From: Sclerotiophoma versabilis
Lineage: Eukaryota > Ascomycota > Dothideomycetes > Pleosporales > Didymellaceae
Assembly: GCA_012274445.1 (NCBI GenBank)
Contig: JAAROD010000095.1
Span: 558,001 to 622,000, forward strand
Direction: 5' to 3'
DNA: 64,000 nucleotides
The position numbers and the translations under genes were made by a program. The notes beneath the pieces were generated by a model. It did not search any database, was not told the DNA's origin, and worked only from the letters and a program-made list of their open reading frames with translations. Of the stretch, positions 12,157-21,552 are shown piece after piece. The stretch's first letter is position 1. Every line of letters begins with the position of its first letter.

Positions 12157-12220
12157 GAGTTGTACTGTATGTGGGGTTGTACTGTATGTGGGGTTGTACT
12201 GTATGTGGAGTTGTATATGG
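12157..12220. repeat. 17-bp tandem repeat
   Basis: Units at 12157-12173, 12174-12190 and 12191-12207 read (g/a)-ttgtactgtatgtgg-like, followed by a partial fourth unit. Units two and three are identical and unit one differs by a single base. It lies about 450 bp beyond the stop codon of the alpha/beta hydrolase gene, in non-coding DNA. Confidence 0.85.
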
Positions 12221-12674
12221 ACGTAAGTGATTGTTTACCGTGATACTTTTATGATTACTGTGGTACTTTTTGTCTACCAGGGTGCTTTGGAGAGGGGGTA
12301 GCACAGCCGTGGTCACTGTGGCTAGCGAGGAGAGAGCCCCGCTGTAGCTACCGATGAGAAATTTCGAGCGTCTCAGTCTGCCTTTTCTTCGGTATGGGCA
12401 TCTGCCGTTGAGCGCTGGATGGCGCGGCCCGCATGCGGAGGAGGGAGCATGTCGGACAGCTGTCGTAGTCTCGTCTCGAGGGCCATTTACTCCAGAACTG
12501 CAGTAGATGGGACACAAACTGCGACAGAGGAGTGCAAAATAGCAATGCGATACGGGGATAGTTGTAGTTGTAGTACATATTTCATGTTAAACGGTGTTTC
12601 CATTGTGGTTCGCCGGAAATGCTACAATGTGTATGCTCGCTTGTCAATCAGAGTGTCCACCCACATGCCATCAT

Positions 12675-15055
12675 TCACTCCAACAACCCCTCACCCGCAA
12701 GGCCACCCGTCAAGCCCTTCATGCGCCTTCCAAGCAAGTCGTCTTCGCTTGCCAGACTGACCAGTGACTTTCTCCTTCCTCTGTCGCTCTTCCGGACTCT
12801 CCCCCTGCCTCGTGTGGTACGTTCACTAGTACCGTTCACGCCATTTGCATGCTCTTGTGGCGGCGTCAGCTTTGTTTTGTTCTTGGGCAGGACCGTCATC
12901 TCTAGTGGCCTGTCTTCGTCTGCCGACGATGCAGTGCCAGAACGGTAATGGTGTCTCTTGCGCCTGGCACTCGGACTCCTCAGCCCATCAACCGCTTCCG
13001 CCAGCCCTGGCGTCACCCCGCTGCCAAAGTAGTCGTCCCTACTCTTCTGCCAAGGCGTGACAGCGGCACTGGGCGCCGTGCTGTCTACAAGCTCACGCCC
13101 TTCAGCCGCGGCGAAGGCTTCGTCAATCCACTTGGCACAGCGGTAGATGTACTTCCATCCATCGGGGAAGACACCGACAAACTGTAGAAAGCCGTGGGAG
13201 ATGCCGGGAACGAGATCGACGTTTACCCAGTCTTCTTCCCTGAACTCGCCGCGCGCCCAGTCTAGACCCAGCTCTTTGCCTGTGGTGAATTCGGCGCGTT
13301 TCGCCTGTCGCAATCGGCCAGCGAAGATGACGGTATCGTCGACCAGGGGGTCGCGCTCGCCAGTAAGCATCCATGTTCGTGGAAATTTGGCAAGGAGCGA
13401 GTCGGGAGAGAGACAGGGAGAGAGCAGGAAATCGGTGCTGAAATCTGGACGGTGGTGCGGGCCGATGTACAGGATGATCATGGCGCGCATCATCTCCGGG
13501 GTCAGGATTCGGTCGTTGAAGTAGGATATCATGGACGAGGTCGCAAGGCGGGTCTTGATCGCAGTCGTGGGCGGCGCTGGGCCTGCGGCGGCTTTTTGGA
13601 AGACGCGGGGTGTTTCGGGGGAGTTGAGGGTTGCCACTGGAGACATGTGGTCGGGAGTTGCGGTGGTGTGGCCGTTGGTCAGGTTCGTGTTGATGTTGGA
13701 GAGCACGACGGTGCTGTCCTTGTTGGTGTGGGCGGCGCTCAGCTTGATCATGGTTTGGGGAGAGGTGAGGACGGGTTCGCTGGTGGGCATGTTGCCGTCG
13801 AGCATGCGGGCCTTGGGCTTCTCGTCTTCGCTGCCAGAGTCGTCGGAGGCGTAGGGGGTGTTGGGCGCGAGATGGCGGTAGTCTTCGCTCTTGTGGCGGA
13901 GGATGGGCTTGTTCGTCTTCCTGACGCGTCGGTCGCGGATGAGGGCCATCTGCTCGTCTGTCATCCAGTTGCCAATGTTCATGTCGAGGGCGGGGTAGAT
14001 CAGCACGCAGGCAACGGGCGGCGGCAGCGCAAACTCGCCCTGCCCTCTGCGCGTCTCGGTCGATCCGCTCTGGAGGATCATAAGCACCATGGCGACGGCC
14101 AAGTTGCCGCCGGCCGAGTCGCCCGACACGACGATCTTGGGCTCCTGGTCGCCGGCCAGGCCCATGCACCTTCCTCGGGTGGCAACGATGGTGTGGTAGA
14201 CGTCGTAGCACTCGTTCAGCGCGTAGGGGTACGGCCACTCGGGCGCCTTGCGGTAGTCCAGACTCAGGACGGGCAGGCCCGTCTTGGCGGCCCAGCCCAT
14301 GAGCTTGTCGTCGTGGTTGCGCGGGTCCATGGCGACAAAGCCGCCGCCGGGGACGTCCAGGACGAGCTTGTCGTGCTTCTTCAGGGCGGCGAGGGGGCCG
14401 TTGAAGTACAGCCAGGCCACGACGGGCTCGCGGTAGCTGCTCGCCCGGGGGCGCGGGATCCGGATCTTGCGCGGCGGGTACCACATCAGGCGCGGGCGCA
14501 TGAGGCTCGTGAGGGCCGACAGGTAGGGCGTCGTGCCCTTGTTCCACGAGACGCGCAGGTGGTCGACGGTCAGGGTGGCGCGGATCTTGCGGACCTTCTC
14601 GTCGGCCTGCTCGGCGCAGATGAGGTAGTAGAGGCTGAAGACGACGGACAGCACGTCGCGCAGGCCCTTGCGCTTGATCTTCATGGCCGACCAGAAGCCG
14701 GCATCGAGGGCGGTGGTGACCCATGTGGCGCGGAAGTAGGAGCGCGAGTACAGCGAGGCGAGCGGCTCGGGGCATTCGAGGCCGACGAGCTTGCCGAAGT
14801 TGCGGGCGAGGTAGAGGTAGAGGAGGGTGACGAGCACCGTCTGCCACACCGTGAGCCGCGACGAGAGCCGCGACGAGAGCCGGCGGAGGAGCGGCGGGCC
14901 GTGGCGGTCGCCTCTGCGGTGCGTTAGTCTTGCAGCAGCCGGGGCGGGCGGGCAGGAGCGTGCCTGTAGAGGTAGAAGGACCAGAAGGAGACGACGGCCA
15001 GCACCTGGATCTTCCTGAACTGGACCGACGGCCGGCCCAGCACGTGGTCTATCAT
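12675..15055 (-). CDS. HSL-like alpha/beta hydrolase, membrane-anchored
   Basis: Model: exon 1 15055-14964, 50-bp GC-AG intron 14963-14914 with a GACTAAC branch site, exon 2 14913-12675; 776 residues. The first exon encodes MIDHVLGRPSVQFRKIQ plus a hydrophobic stretch ending FYLYR, and TVWQTVLVTLLYLYLA follows, so the N-terminus is probably membrane-bound. The catalytic domain is of the hormone-sensitive-lipase (alpha/beta hydrolase-3) type: VPGGGF where HGGG is usual, Ser297 in GDSAGGN, Asp in GERDPLVDD and His in GISHGF. A disordered insert of about 140 residues separates the nucleophile from the acid, and a basic Ser-rich tail of about 130 residues ends the protein. Known relatives hydrolyse acyl or steryl esters; the substrate is not inferable. 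An upstream ATG-less Ser/Glu/Arg extension encoded by the 24-bp repeat is rejected as a start. Confidence 0.85.
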
Positions 15056-15106
15056 GCTTGCTGCTCTCACTGCTCTCACTGCTCTCACTCTTGCTCTCAC
15101 TTCTCT

Positions 15107-15202
15107 TACTGTCCCTCTCACTCTCACTCTTACTGTCCCTCTCCCTCTCACTCTTACTGTCCCTCTCCCTCTCACTCTTACTGTCCCTCTCCCTCTCACT
15201 CT
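15107..15202. repeat. 24-bp minisatellite in hydrolase leader
   Basis: Four 24-bp units (15107-15130, 15131-15154, 15155-15178, 15179-15202) beginning tactgtccctctc. Three are identical and the first differs at one base. The tract is pure pyrimidine-biased on the plus strand and ends only 52 bp upstream of the hydrolase ATG (minus strand), so it is probably in the 5' UTR or core promoter. Confidence 0.9.
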
Positions 15203-16639
15203 CACTCTCCCTCTTACTGCTCCTCGTTCCTGACACTCGTCCTCGTTGTTCCCTAAACTCCCTTTTCCTCTACGATCTTTTGTTTCTGTACTGTCCTCCG
15301 GCGTGGCTCGTCCAGCCTCGTCTTGCTACGTCACGAATTGGGGGCCCGTCTCAAGTCCGGTCGAAATCTGGGGATCGGGGCAAGTGGTGGAGTCGTCAAG
15401 ACGGCAGGACAGAAGACTGCAAGACACGGTCGTCGCCCATGGTCCATTAGCCACGACAAGCGCCTCGTCTTGGCTCTGCGCGGCCTGTGGTTGGCCTAAA
15501 GCGCGCATGTGACAGCGGTGAAAGAGCCCATGTGAGGCCGCATGTGAAAGCGCTATGATGTCGCTCGGCTTTGTTTCTCTGCGGAGCCGAGCGGGTCCCC
15601 CCTTACCTAATCATGGCTGCTGTGGCGGTGCAGCCTGCGCCGAGTGATGTTTGACTGCGCTGGAAACGGCGTGCTGATGCTGATGCAAGGGATATGCAAT
15701 GGGCTGGACGCTTCGGTCGTGCGACGCAGACGCCTTTGTTGCCGCAAGGCTACAGCGTCGCACAAGCGAGCGCAGATGAGCGCTGCCGCTGGCTGCCGCC
15801 GCCGCCTCCATTGTCCTTGAAACTCGACCTCTCAACCAGGCAACGGCACGACTGCTGCTGCCGTACGCTCATGAACCTGCCTCTGACGCTGACTGGTCTG
15901 CAAAGCACCTGGTCCAGCCCACATCTGAGTACATCAGAGTACATCTGAGGCCACCACATTCGGCCTGGACAGCCAGCGTACCGAACGTGTATGCATCGTT
16001 GCGCCAGACATCAACACAGCCTTGGTCTCATTCTGGTCGGCGCCGATCACTGCAGCTATGCTACGCGCCACACAAACACCATTTCACCGTAAGGGAGGCA
16101 AAGGTAGAAGTAATCAAGTGCGTGAGCACGGCAGCCGCGGCCAACATTACCGGCATGGCAAGCACAGCAGCAGCAGCAGCAGCGGCAGCGGCCAACATTG
16201 CCGGCATGGCATTCACAAAGGGTCGCAGGAGTGCACCGAGATAGCTCCGTGGCTAGATATTGTACGACGCCCTCACCCTTCAAGCGCATGTCAGGGCATG
16301 CCGAGTGAATGTAGTAGGGCTGGCTCTCTTGCAGCAAACGCGAGAAGAAGCTCTCAAGGCACCCCACGGCCAGGCACAGAAGAGAGGCGCGAGACAAATC
16401 GTGTCAGATGCATTAAATGCCATTGGTATATTCCATGATGATGCCCTGAATGTCCCATCCAATCTTTGTACTGCAAGTAGTAGCCCTCATGTACCCACAC
16501 ACTACTTCCCACACATAATCTCCACACAAGAATCGAATCGAATCAAGATATCCCACACAACGCCCGCCACCCTATCGCTTCCAAGAAAGCCGCCCGAAAC
16601 ATCTTTGTATCCTGCACTGCACTGCATCACATTACATAC
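15203..16639. other. Intergenic between hydrolase and HMG-box genes
   Basis: No gene supported. It holds the hydrolase promoter and, at 16138-16211, a CAG-rich tract bounded by a direct repeat. A CACACA/ACAT-rich pyrimidine stretch precedes the HMG-box gene's 3' end. Confidence 0.5.
16138..16211. repeat. CAG tract flanked by 23-bp direct repeats
   Basis: The sequence cggccaacattRccggcatggca occurs at 16138-16160 and 16189-16211 with one mismatch; between them lies agcacagcagcagcagcagcagcggcag. Non-coding by all models here. Confidence 0.85.
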
Positions 16640-18896
16640 TTATCCTTCCTTCCTCGCCCCAATCCCTCTAATCCACTCACTAACCTCGAACCCCACCCTC
16701 CTGAGGCTCGCATCTGCAAACCCCTTCTCTTGCCCCTTCATCACCGTCAAACACCTGACCTGATCGTCCAGCTCCACCATCTTACCCTGCGGTCCGTCTT
16801 TGGCATCGTAGCTCTTGACATACAGCGTGAGATCCGGGCCCACAATGCCGCGCCACAACGTTGCCATCCACTGCCAGTGATCCGTAGGGCTGTACGCGTC
16901 CTGGATCGGGATCCGCGATGCATAAGCCACCGAGGCGTGGAGCTGGAAGGTTGGGAGGATGAGGATCGGCTTCTTGCTTGTCCCGGATGGGGTGAGGGTG
17001 TATGGGGTCAGGCTAGGCGACGCCGACTTGCGCGCCGAATCCGGAGGCGTCGTGGAGTCTTTGTCATCAGTCGTCTCCGTTTCCTCATCCCTCGATGAGA
17101 CCGAATCGGATTGGGCAATGGGAGTGCTGATGTAGCGCGTCATCTCTTTAGACTTGCCGTGCCAGTCCTTGATCAGATCGAGGTACTCCTCGAATCTCAC
17201 TTCTCTCTTGCTGTTGGCTGGCGCTTTGGGCGGTTCAGCAATGCGGGAGCTGTACTCTTCATCCTTAGCAAGGAACTTGTTCAGCCACTCGGTGAGATCC
17301 TGGACAGCTTTCAGATCGTCGCCTTCAACGGCAATGATGGCTCCTCGAGTCTGCGCGGCGGGACTAGTTGGGCCGGGCTCCTTCAGCGGAGCACAAATAC
17401 GACCGAGCAACTTGATTCTGGCTTGGTAGGGGACGCTGAGTACCATTGCTTCAACGCTCCTGCTCTGGTCATGGTGTTGAGGTACGACAATGTTCATGTC
17501 GGATGCAGACGAATCTTTGCGCGGCAGCTCAGGTTGAGGCATGCGTACCTCACGCGGAGTTCGAGCAGAGGGAGGGTGCATACCAGCAGTGTTCGGATGT
17601 GACACACGCACGTGGATCGGCGGCAGTGACTCACGACGCGCCGCACTTTGGGGGTAGTAGGGACCTTCAGGCCTACGCGCAGACGGCGGTGGCCCATAGT
17701 CACATCGACGTCTCTTTTGTCCTGGTGTAAGAGGGCTATACATATCCGGCTCACGAACAGAGGGCGGGACCTGAATGCTGCTGAGTCTTGACGGACCAGG
17801 GCCACGACGAGCAACGACTGGTGAGTCTAGCGAAAGGCTGCTCATCATGGGCAGGTAGCGTGTGGTAGGTGTAAGACCTTCCGACGTATTTGGTGGCGGC
17901 AACGTGGGTGTGCCTTGAGTTTCGGCAGGGTAGGGGCTAGTGGGTGTCTTGATACTCCGACCACCACACCTTGGGCAACGATACTTATCAACAGTCGTAT
18001 GCTGGCCGCTGGGATTCAAAGCTGAAGTCCCCGGCTTGCTGATTCGGCGAGGTTGATATCGATAATCAGGATACTGTTCGTGATGTCTGGCTTTCTCCTC
18101 CTAGCCGTCATGTAAGTTTACACATTACGCAGAAGGGGAGACTCCAAGGCACACTAACCTGAGCAAGATCCTGCCAAACCTTCTTTTCCTCGACACTCTC
18201 TGCTTTCCACTGCTCGCCAATAATTTTCGAAATGTCAGGATTGTTCAGACCTGGATTACGGCGGATGATGTTTTGCTGATGGTGCTGTCGATAGAGGATA
18301 AACGCTACAAAGGAGTCAGCGGCTGATCAAATTAACGCCGTAAACAAAGAAGTCGGCTTTCTTTGTCCACAGATAGGGGTGTCCTAATCGGGCAGTGCCA
18401 CCAACCACCCTAAGCGATCCAGCCGCTGAGACAGTAAACAAAGAATAGCAGACTCACCGTTCCTTGGACGGGGAATCTTCGGTTCAGGCTGGCAGAGACA
18501 GACATGTGGTGAAGGATCCCCAGAGCCCGTGGTGCCAGCACTTGCCGGAGTCTTTACATCCGTTGGACTCTCGCCTTCGACACACTCTTCTGTATTTCCA
18601 TCAGTTTCGAAGGATGAATTCCTCCTCCTGGCATCTCCTGGCGAAGTTGGCGTCGTTTGCTCTTCCTCCTTGGCACGGTGAGCGGGGCTTGGATCTGGCG
18701 TAGATGTCGGTATCTGATTTCTAGTGCTTTTTCTCAAGCTGCGGCCAGGCTTGCTGTCTTCTGTTTGAGGTTGCAAGTTGTCATCGCCAACTTGCATGGC
18801 TGACTTGACGTATCTCCTGGGTACGCTGAAGAACGTTACAATAGGAGGCGGGAGAGGGGACGAGGATCGAATTGGCAGCAATACACAGCTAGCCAT
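16640..18896 (-). CDS. HMG-box transcription factor
   Basis: Three exons: 18896-18458, 18304-18159 and 18100-16640; introns of 153 and 58 bp, both GT..AG, phases consistent; 681 residues. The HMG box spans about residues 142-214 and is split by both introns: PRPRNAFILYRQHHQ, then NPGLNNPDISKIIGEQWK, then EEKARHHEQYPDYRYQPRR. This is the sequence-specific (MATA/Ste11/Rox1-like) type of HMG box, which binds and bends DNA in the minor groove. About 20 residues later a CPRCGGRS motif follows, possibly a small metal knuckle. Both flanks are Ser/Pro/Thr-rich and disordered, and the C-terminal 130 residues form a more ordered region of unknown role. It is likely a nuclear regulator; relatives act in mating, development or stress, but which role applies cannot be read from the sequence. 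Confidence 0.9.
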
Positions 18897-19611
18897 ATTG
18901 CAGAAGACGAAGAGGGGCTAATCTAGTGGGTCCCTTTACTGTTCATTGTATCGGTTGATAGGAAGGGAGAGATTGCCCGTTAAGACACCGAAGTATGTGG
19001 TGCTGAATGAAAGCATTATGCGGCGCTGTCGTGATCGTGAGCACTGAACCTTTCAGTGCTCCCCGCAATATACTCCGTAATTTTGTTGTCCCAGCCCGAA
19101 GCGGTAAATTGGGTGTCGCGTTCGACAGGACGTTTCTTTGTTCTTACCGCGACCCGAAGCGGCCAAGACAAGACTTGCCGACTCCTCAGACATTGGTGCA
19201 TTCCTGCAGCCAGTCATGCAAGGAGACAACAATGCCGCAACCTTGCACAACCCACCACAAATATACTGGGCCCGGAAACTGCATGACAGTGATGTGGCTG
19301 AGATGTCATCCCTTCCTCGTGGGGCAAATACCGCCAGCTAGGGTTTAATTGGCTGGGTAGTAGAATGCCGTGTTCAGCACGAATTGTTAGTATCCAGGAG
19401 GGAACTTCAGTTCGAATCTCGGTGTGTCGTTCCCCGAAGCATTTTTGTTCTTATCGGAGCCCGGCGCTGACTCTCCGACATTGACAGTGTGATTCCCGCG
19501 CAGTAAGCTTGCGGCCGCCCTCCCGATTAGCTGGTGAGCTCGCTCGCTAAGATGTATATCGTTCCTGTGTTACAATTAGACTGAGACAAAGCGTTTGTGC
19601 GCGCTAATGAC
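18897..19611. other. Intergenic
   Basis: Divergence space upstream of the HMG-box gene and downstream of the GDSL-like gene. A stretch near 19400-19430 recalls a tRNA B box but does not fold (see rejected items). Nothing else seen. Confidence 0.5.
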
Positions 19612-20678
19612 TTACCAAAACAGGTGCTTGGAACATTTGTCGTCTCCAGCTGCTTGCAGTATCCTTGCGCTACCATCCGCTGTTGGCTTCAAACACGGTT
19701 CTTCTACGTAATCAAAGAGAGGTTCTTGATTGCCCATGCCGGATGCATCAGATAAGTTTTTGGAGTACAGTTGCTTAGCTCGGACTTGGTCCAGGATCAA
19801 GTTGTTGGGGTTTGGCATAAATATGTCGCCGTGCTTCCACTGCGATGCTGTTCGAGACAAGACGGTGTTCCAGTATGTCCACAGGAACACCAGCTGGTGT
19901 TGGTCTTCCGCAAAGTGCTCTTTGTTGATGTCTTTCATCGACTGGAAGCGTGGCAGGAACGTAACATCTACCAGTTTTGGAGCCACGACCTTCACTGGCG
20001 CCGCGACATGTTTTGCTAGCAGGTCAAGGTTTTCAAACAACGCTTCAATGCTGTTGTCGATTGCCTTGAGTGCATACTCCTTTTCCAAAGTAGAGTATTC
20101 CAATAAATCCCAGAGCCCGAAAGAAACGGTAAAGACGGTCCACTCATCGACCTTTCGCAAGCGCCCCGGAACCCCTACACGGTGCTTTTTCTTTTCATAT
20201 TCCAGAAATTGTTGCACCTGTGTCTTGAAGTCAAACATGGCCTGGATGGTGTTGTTGTCTGTGACAGGGACGGCCTGGACACGGATGTCTGAATCAATGA
20301 GTGAGCCTATGGTCGCAGCATCGGTCTTTGGTGGCTTGGATCGAGCAAAGTTGTCGATGAAGTTGCAAGCAAGCTACTTGGTGTTAGCAAATGCAAATCA
20401 CAAAATCGTCGTGGACCCACTTCTCGACACAGCGTTTCTGTCCATATCTCGCCACGATTTGGATCTCGGGTGACGGCGTTGGCTTTTGATGGTGGAGAAA
20501 CTCGATATTTGCCCGTGTCAGACCAATCATCGCCAAAGACAACAACTCTGTGCGCCATGCCTTCCCATGCTTCATGTATGTTGTGCCCAAGGTGATCGTG
20601 TTGCAGCCATGCGCAGTACAGAACGATTAGTATAACAGCTGCAGCACCAGCATGCAGGAGTCTCGGTAAGAACCTCAT
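19612..20678 (-). CDS. Membrane-anchored GDSL/SGNH-like protein, nucleophile replaced
   Basis: Two exons 20678-20421 and 20373-19612 with a 47-bp GTGGGT..TAG intron at a codon boundary; 339 residues from ATG 20678. The N-terminus (MRFLPRLLHAG then AAAVILIVLYCAWL) is a signal anchor. Soon after comes VVVFGDDWSDTGKYRV, which aligns with block I of GDSL/SGNH hydrolases (FGDSxSDTG), and FARSKPP and VSFGLWDL resemble later blocks. The nucleophilic Ser of G-D-S is Asp here, and I see no terminal D-x-x-H block. It may be a non-catalytic relative, or the later Ser of WSD may act instead. It probably acts in the secretory pathway or at the cell surface. Confidence 0.75.
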
Positions 20679-21552
20679 GCTTCCCCGGAAAGGCGCAAGA
20701 AAGGACGATGCGGAAACGCAGATGGAGCCGGGAAGCAGCGACAAGGCAGTAAAGGACCAACAAATGGCTCAAGACAAGAACAAAAGAATGTGTAGCCAAC
20801 CGTTAGCAAAGCCGAACGGGGTCCAAGACATGTTTGTTCACATCTCGCACGCCAAACCCAGTCTCACTTGGGTTAAGGCGACAGAAGCATGACGACGCCT
20901 TGCAAAACAAGCACCTCGTCGCCTTGCAAGTCGGTAATCTTACTCCGGGGTACCAGGGCCGCATACAAGCTGATACGCCCGGAAGCGGGATCATGTCGCG
21001 TGCGCCTCATCGCGCGGTAACGTAACTCCCATTGTGGCATTTGATACCTGCCGTTTCGTGGGGCCTCGGAGTCTTCGGCAGAGGAGCGGGTCAATTTTCA
21101 TCACAGCCGTGGGGCCGTCCCGCCGAGTCTGACATTCTCAGACAACAACCTGCTGCATCGACACTGATGTTGGCACAAAAGGGCAATCAAGCTTTTCTGA
21201 GCATGTCGGATACGGCGCGGCAGGTGAGGATGTGATCCGCAACAGCCGGAAGACCCATAGACGTTCTAAGGAGAAGCTCTAGCTACGTTGAGCATGGCGC
21301 CACGTGAGAGCTTACGTAGATCCCTGCCCAGTGCAGATGTACGGCGGGTAAGGTCATGTCCCCTTGGCTTTGTTGGTTCGTGTTCTCATTATACTACGAT
21401 TAACTGCTGCGCATGCTTCTGCGTATGTTGCGCATCGACCTCTACCGTACCTCGACTTTTGATACTTGCGTCGAGCCCCTAAATGGACGCCGCCCCTATG
21501 CATCGAACTACCACCGCCTACAACGCCAACTCTCAAACTTATCCACGACATT
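20679..21552. other. Intergenic
   Basis: Upstream region of the GDSL-like gene and the 3' side of the carboxypeptidase gene. No gene, repeat or RNA seen. Confidence 0.5.

Larger units (their letters stand above)
8693..12674. other. Long gene-poor interval
   Basis: About 4 kb without a gene I can support. Overlapping frames at 9854-10357 (plus) and 10021-10440 (minus) are the longest but show no domain, signal peptide or intron logic. A CATCCG/CATCTG-type microrepeat lies near 11780-11810 and a 17-bp tandem repeat at 12157-12220. No terminal repeats or coding relic of a transposon were recognised. Confidence 0.45.

Noticed and set aside
13123..14847. 574-codon minus-strand frame
   Set aside because: Same strand as the hydrolase but one frame off; Arg/Pro/His-rich shadow without motifs.
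13452..14927. 491-codon plus-strand open frame inside the hydrolase gene
   Set aside because: It is antisense to the conserved catalytic domain, has Val/Gly/Asp/Glu-biased composition typical of a shadow frame in GC-rich codons, and shows no domain.
15056..15236. N-terminal extension of the hydrolase through the 24-bp repeat (Ser/Glu/Arg repeats)
   Set aside because: It has no ATG start, consists only of repeat translation, and is replaced by a conserved first exon starting at 15055.
19381..19435. tRNA-like B box (cagttcgaatctcgg)
   Set aside because: The flanking bases do not form a T stem, and no acceptor or anticodon arm could be drawn. Other ttcgaa or ttcaaa sites (about 10760 and 30288) failed the same test.
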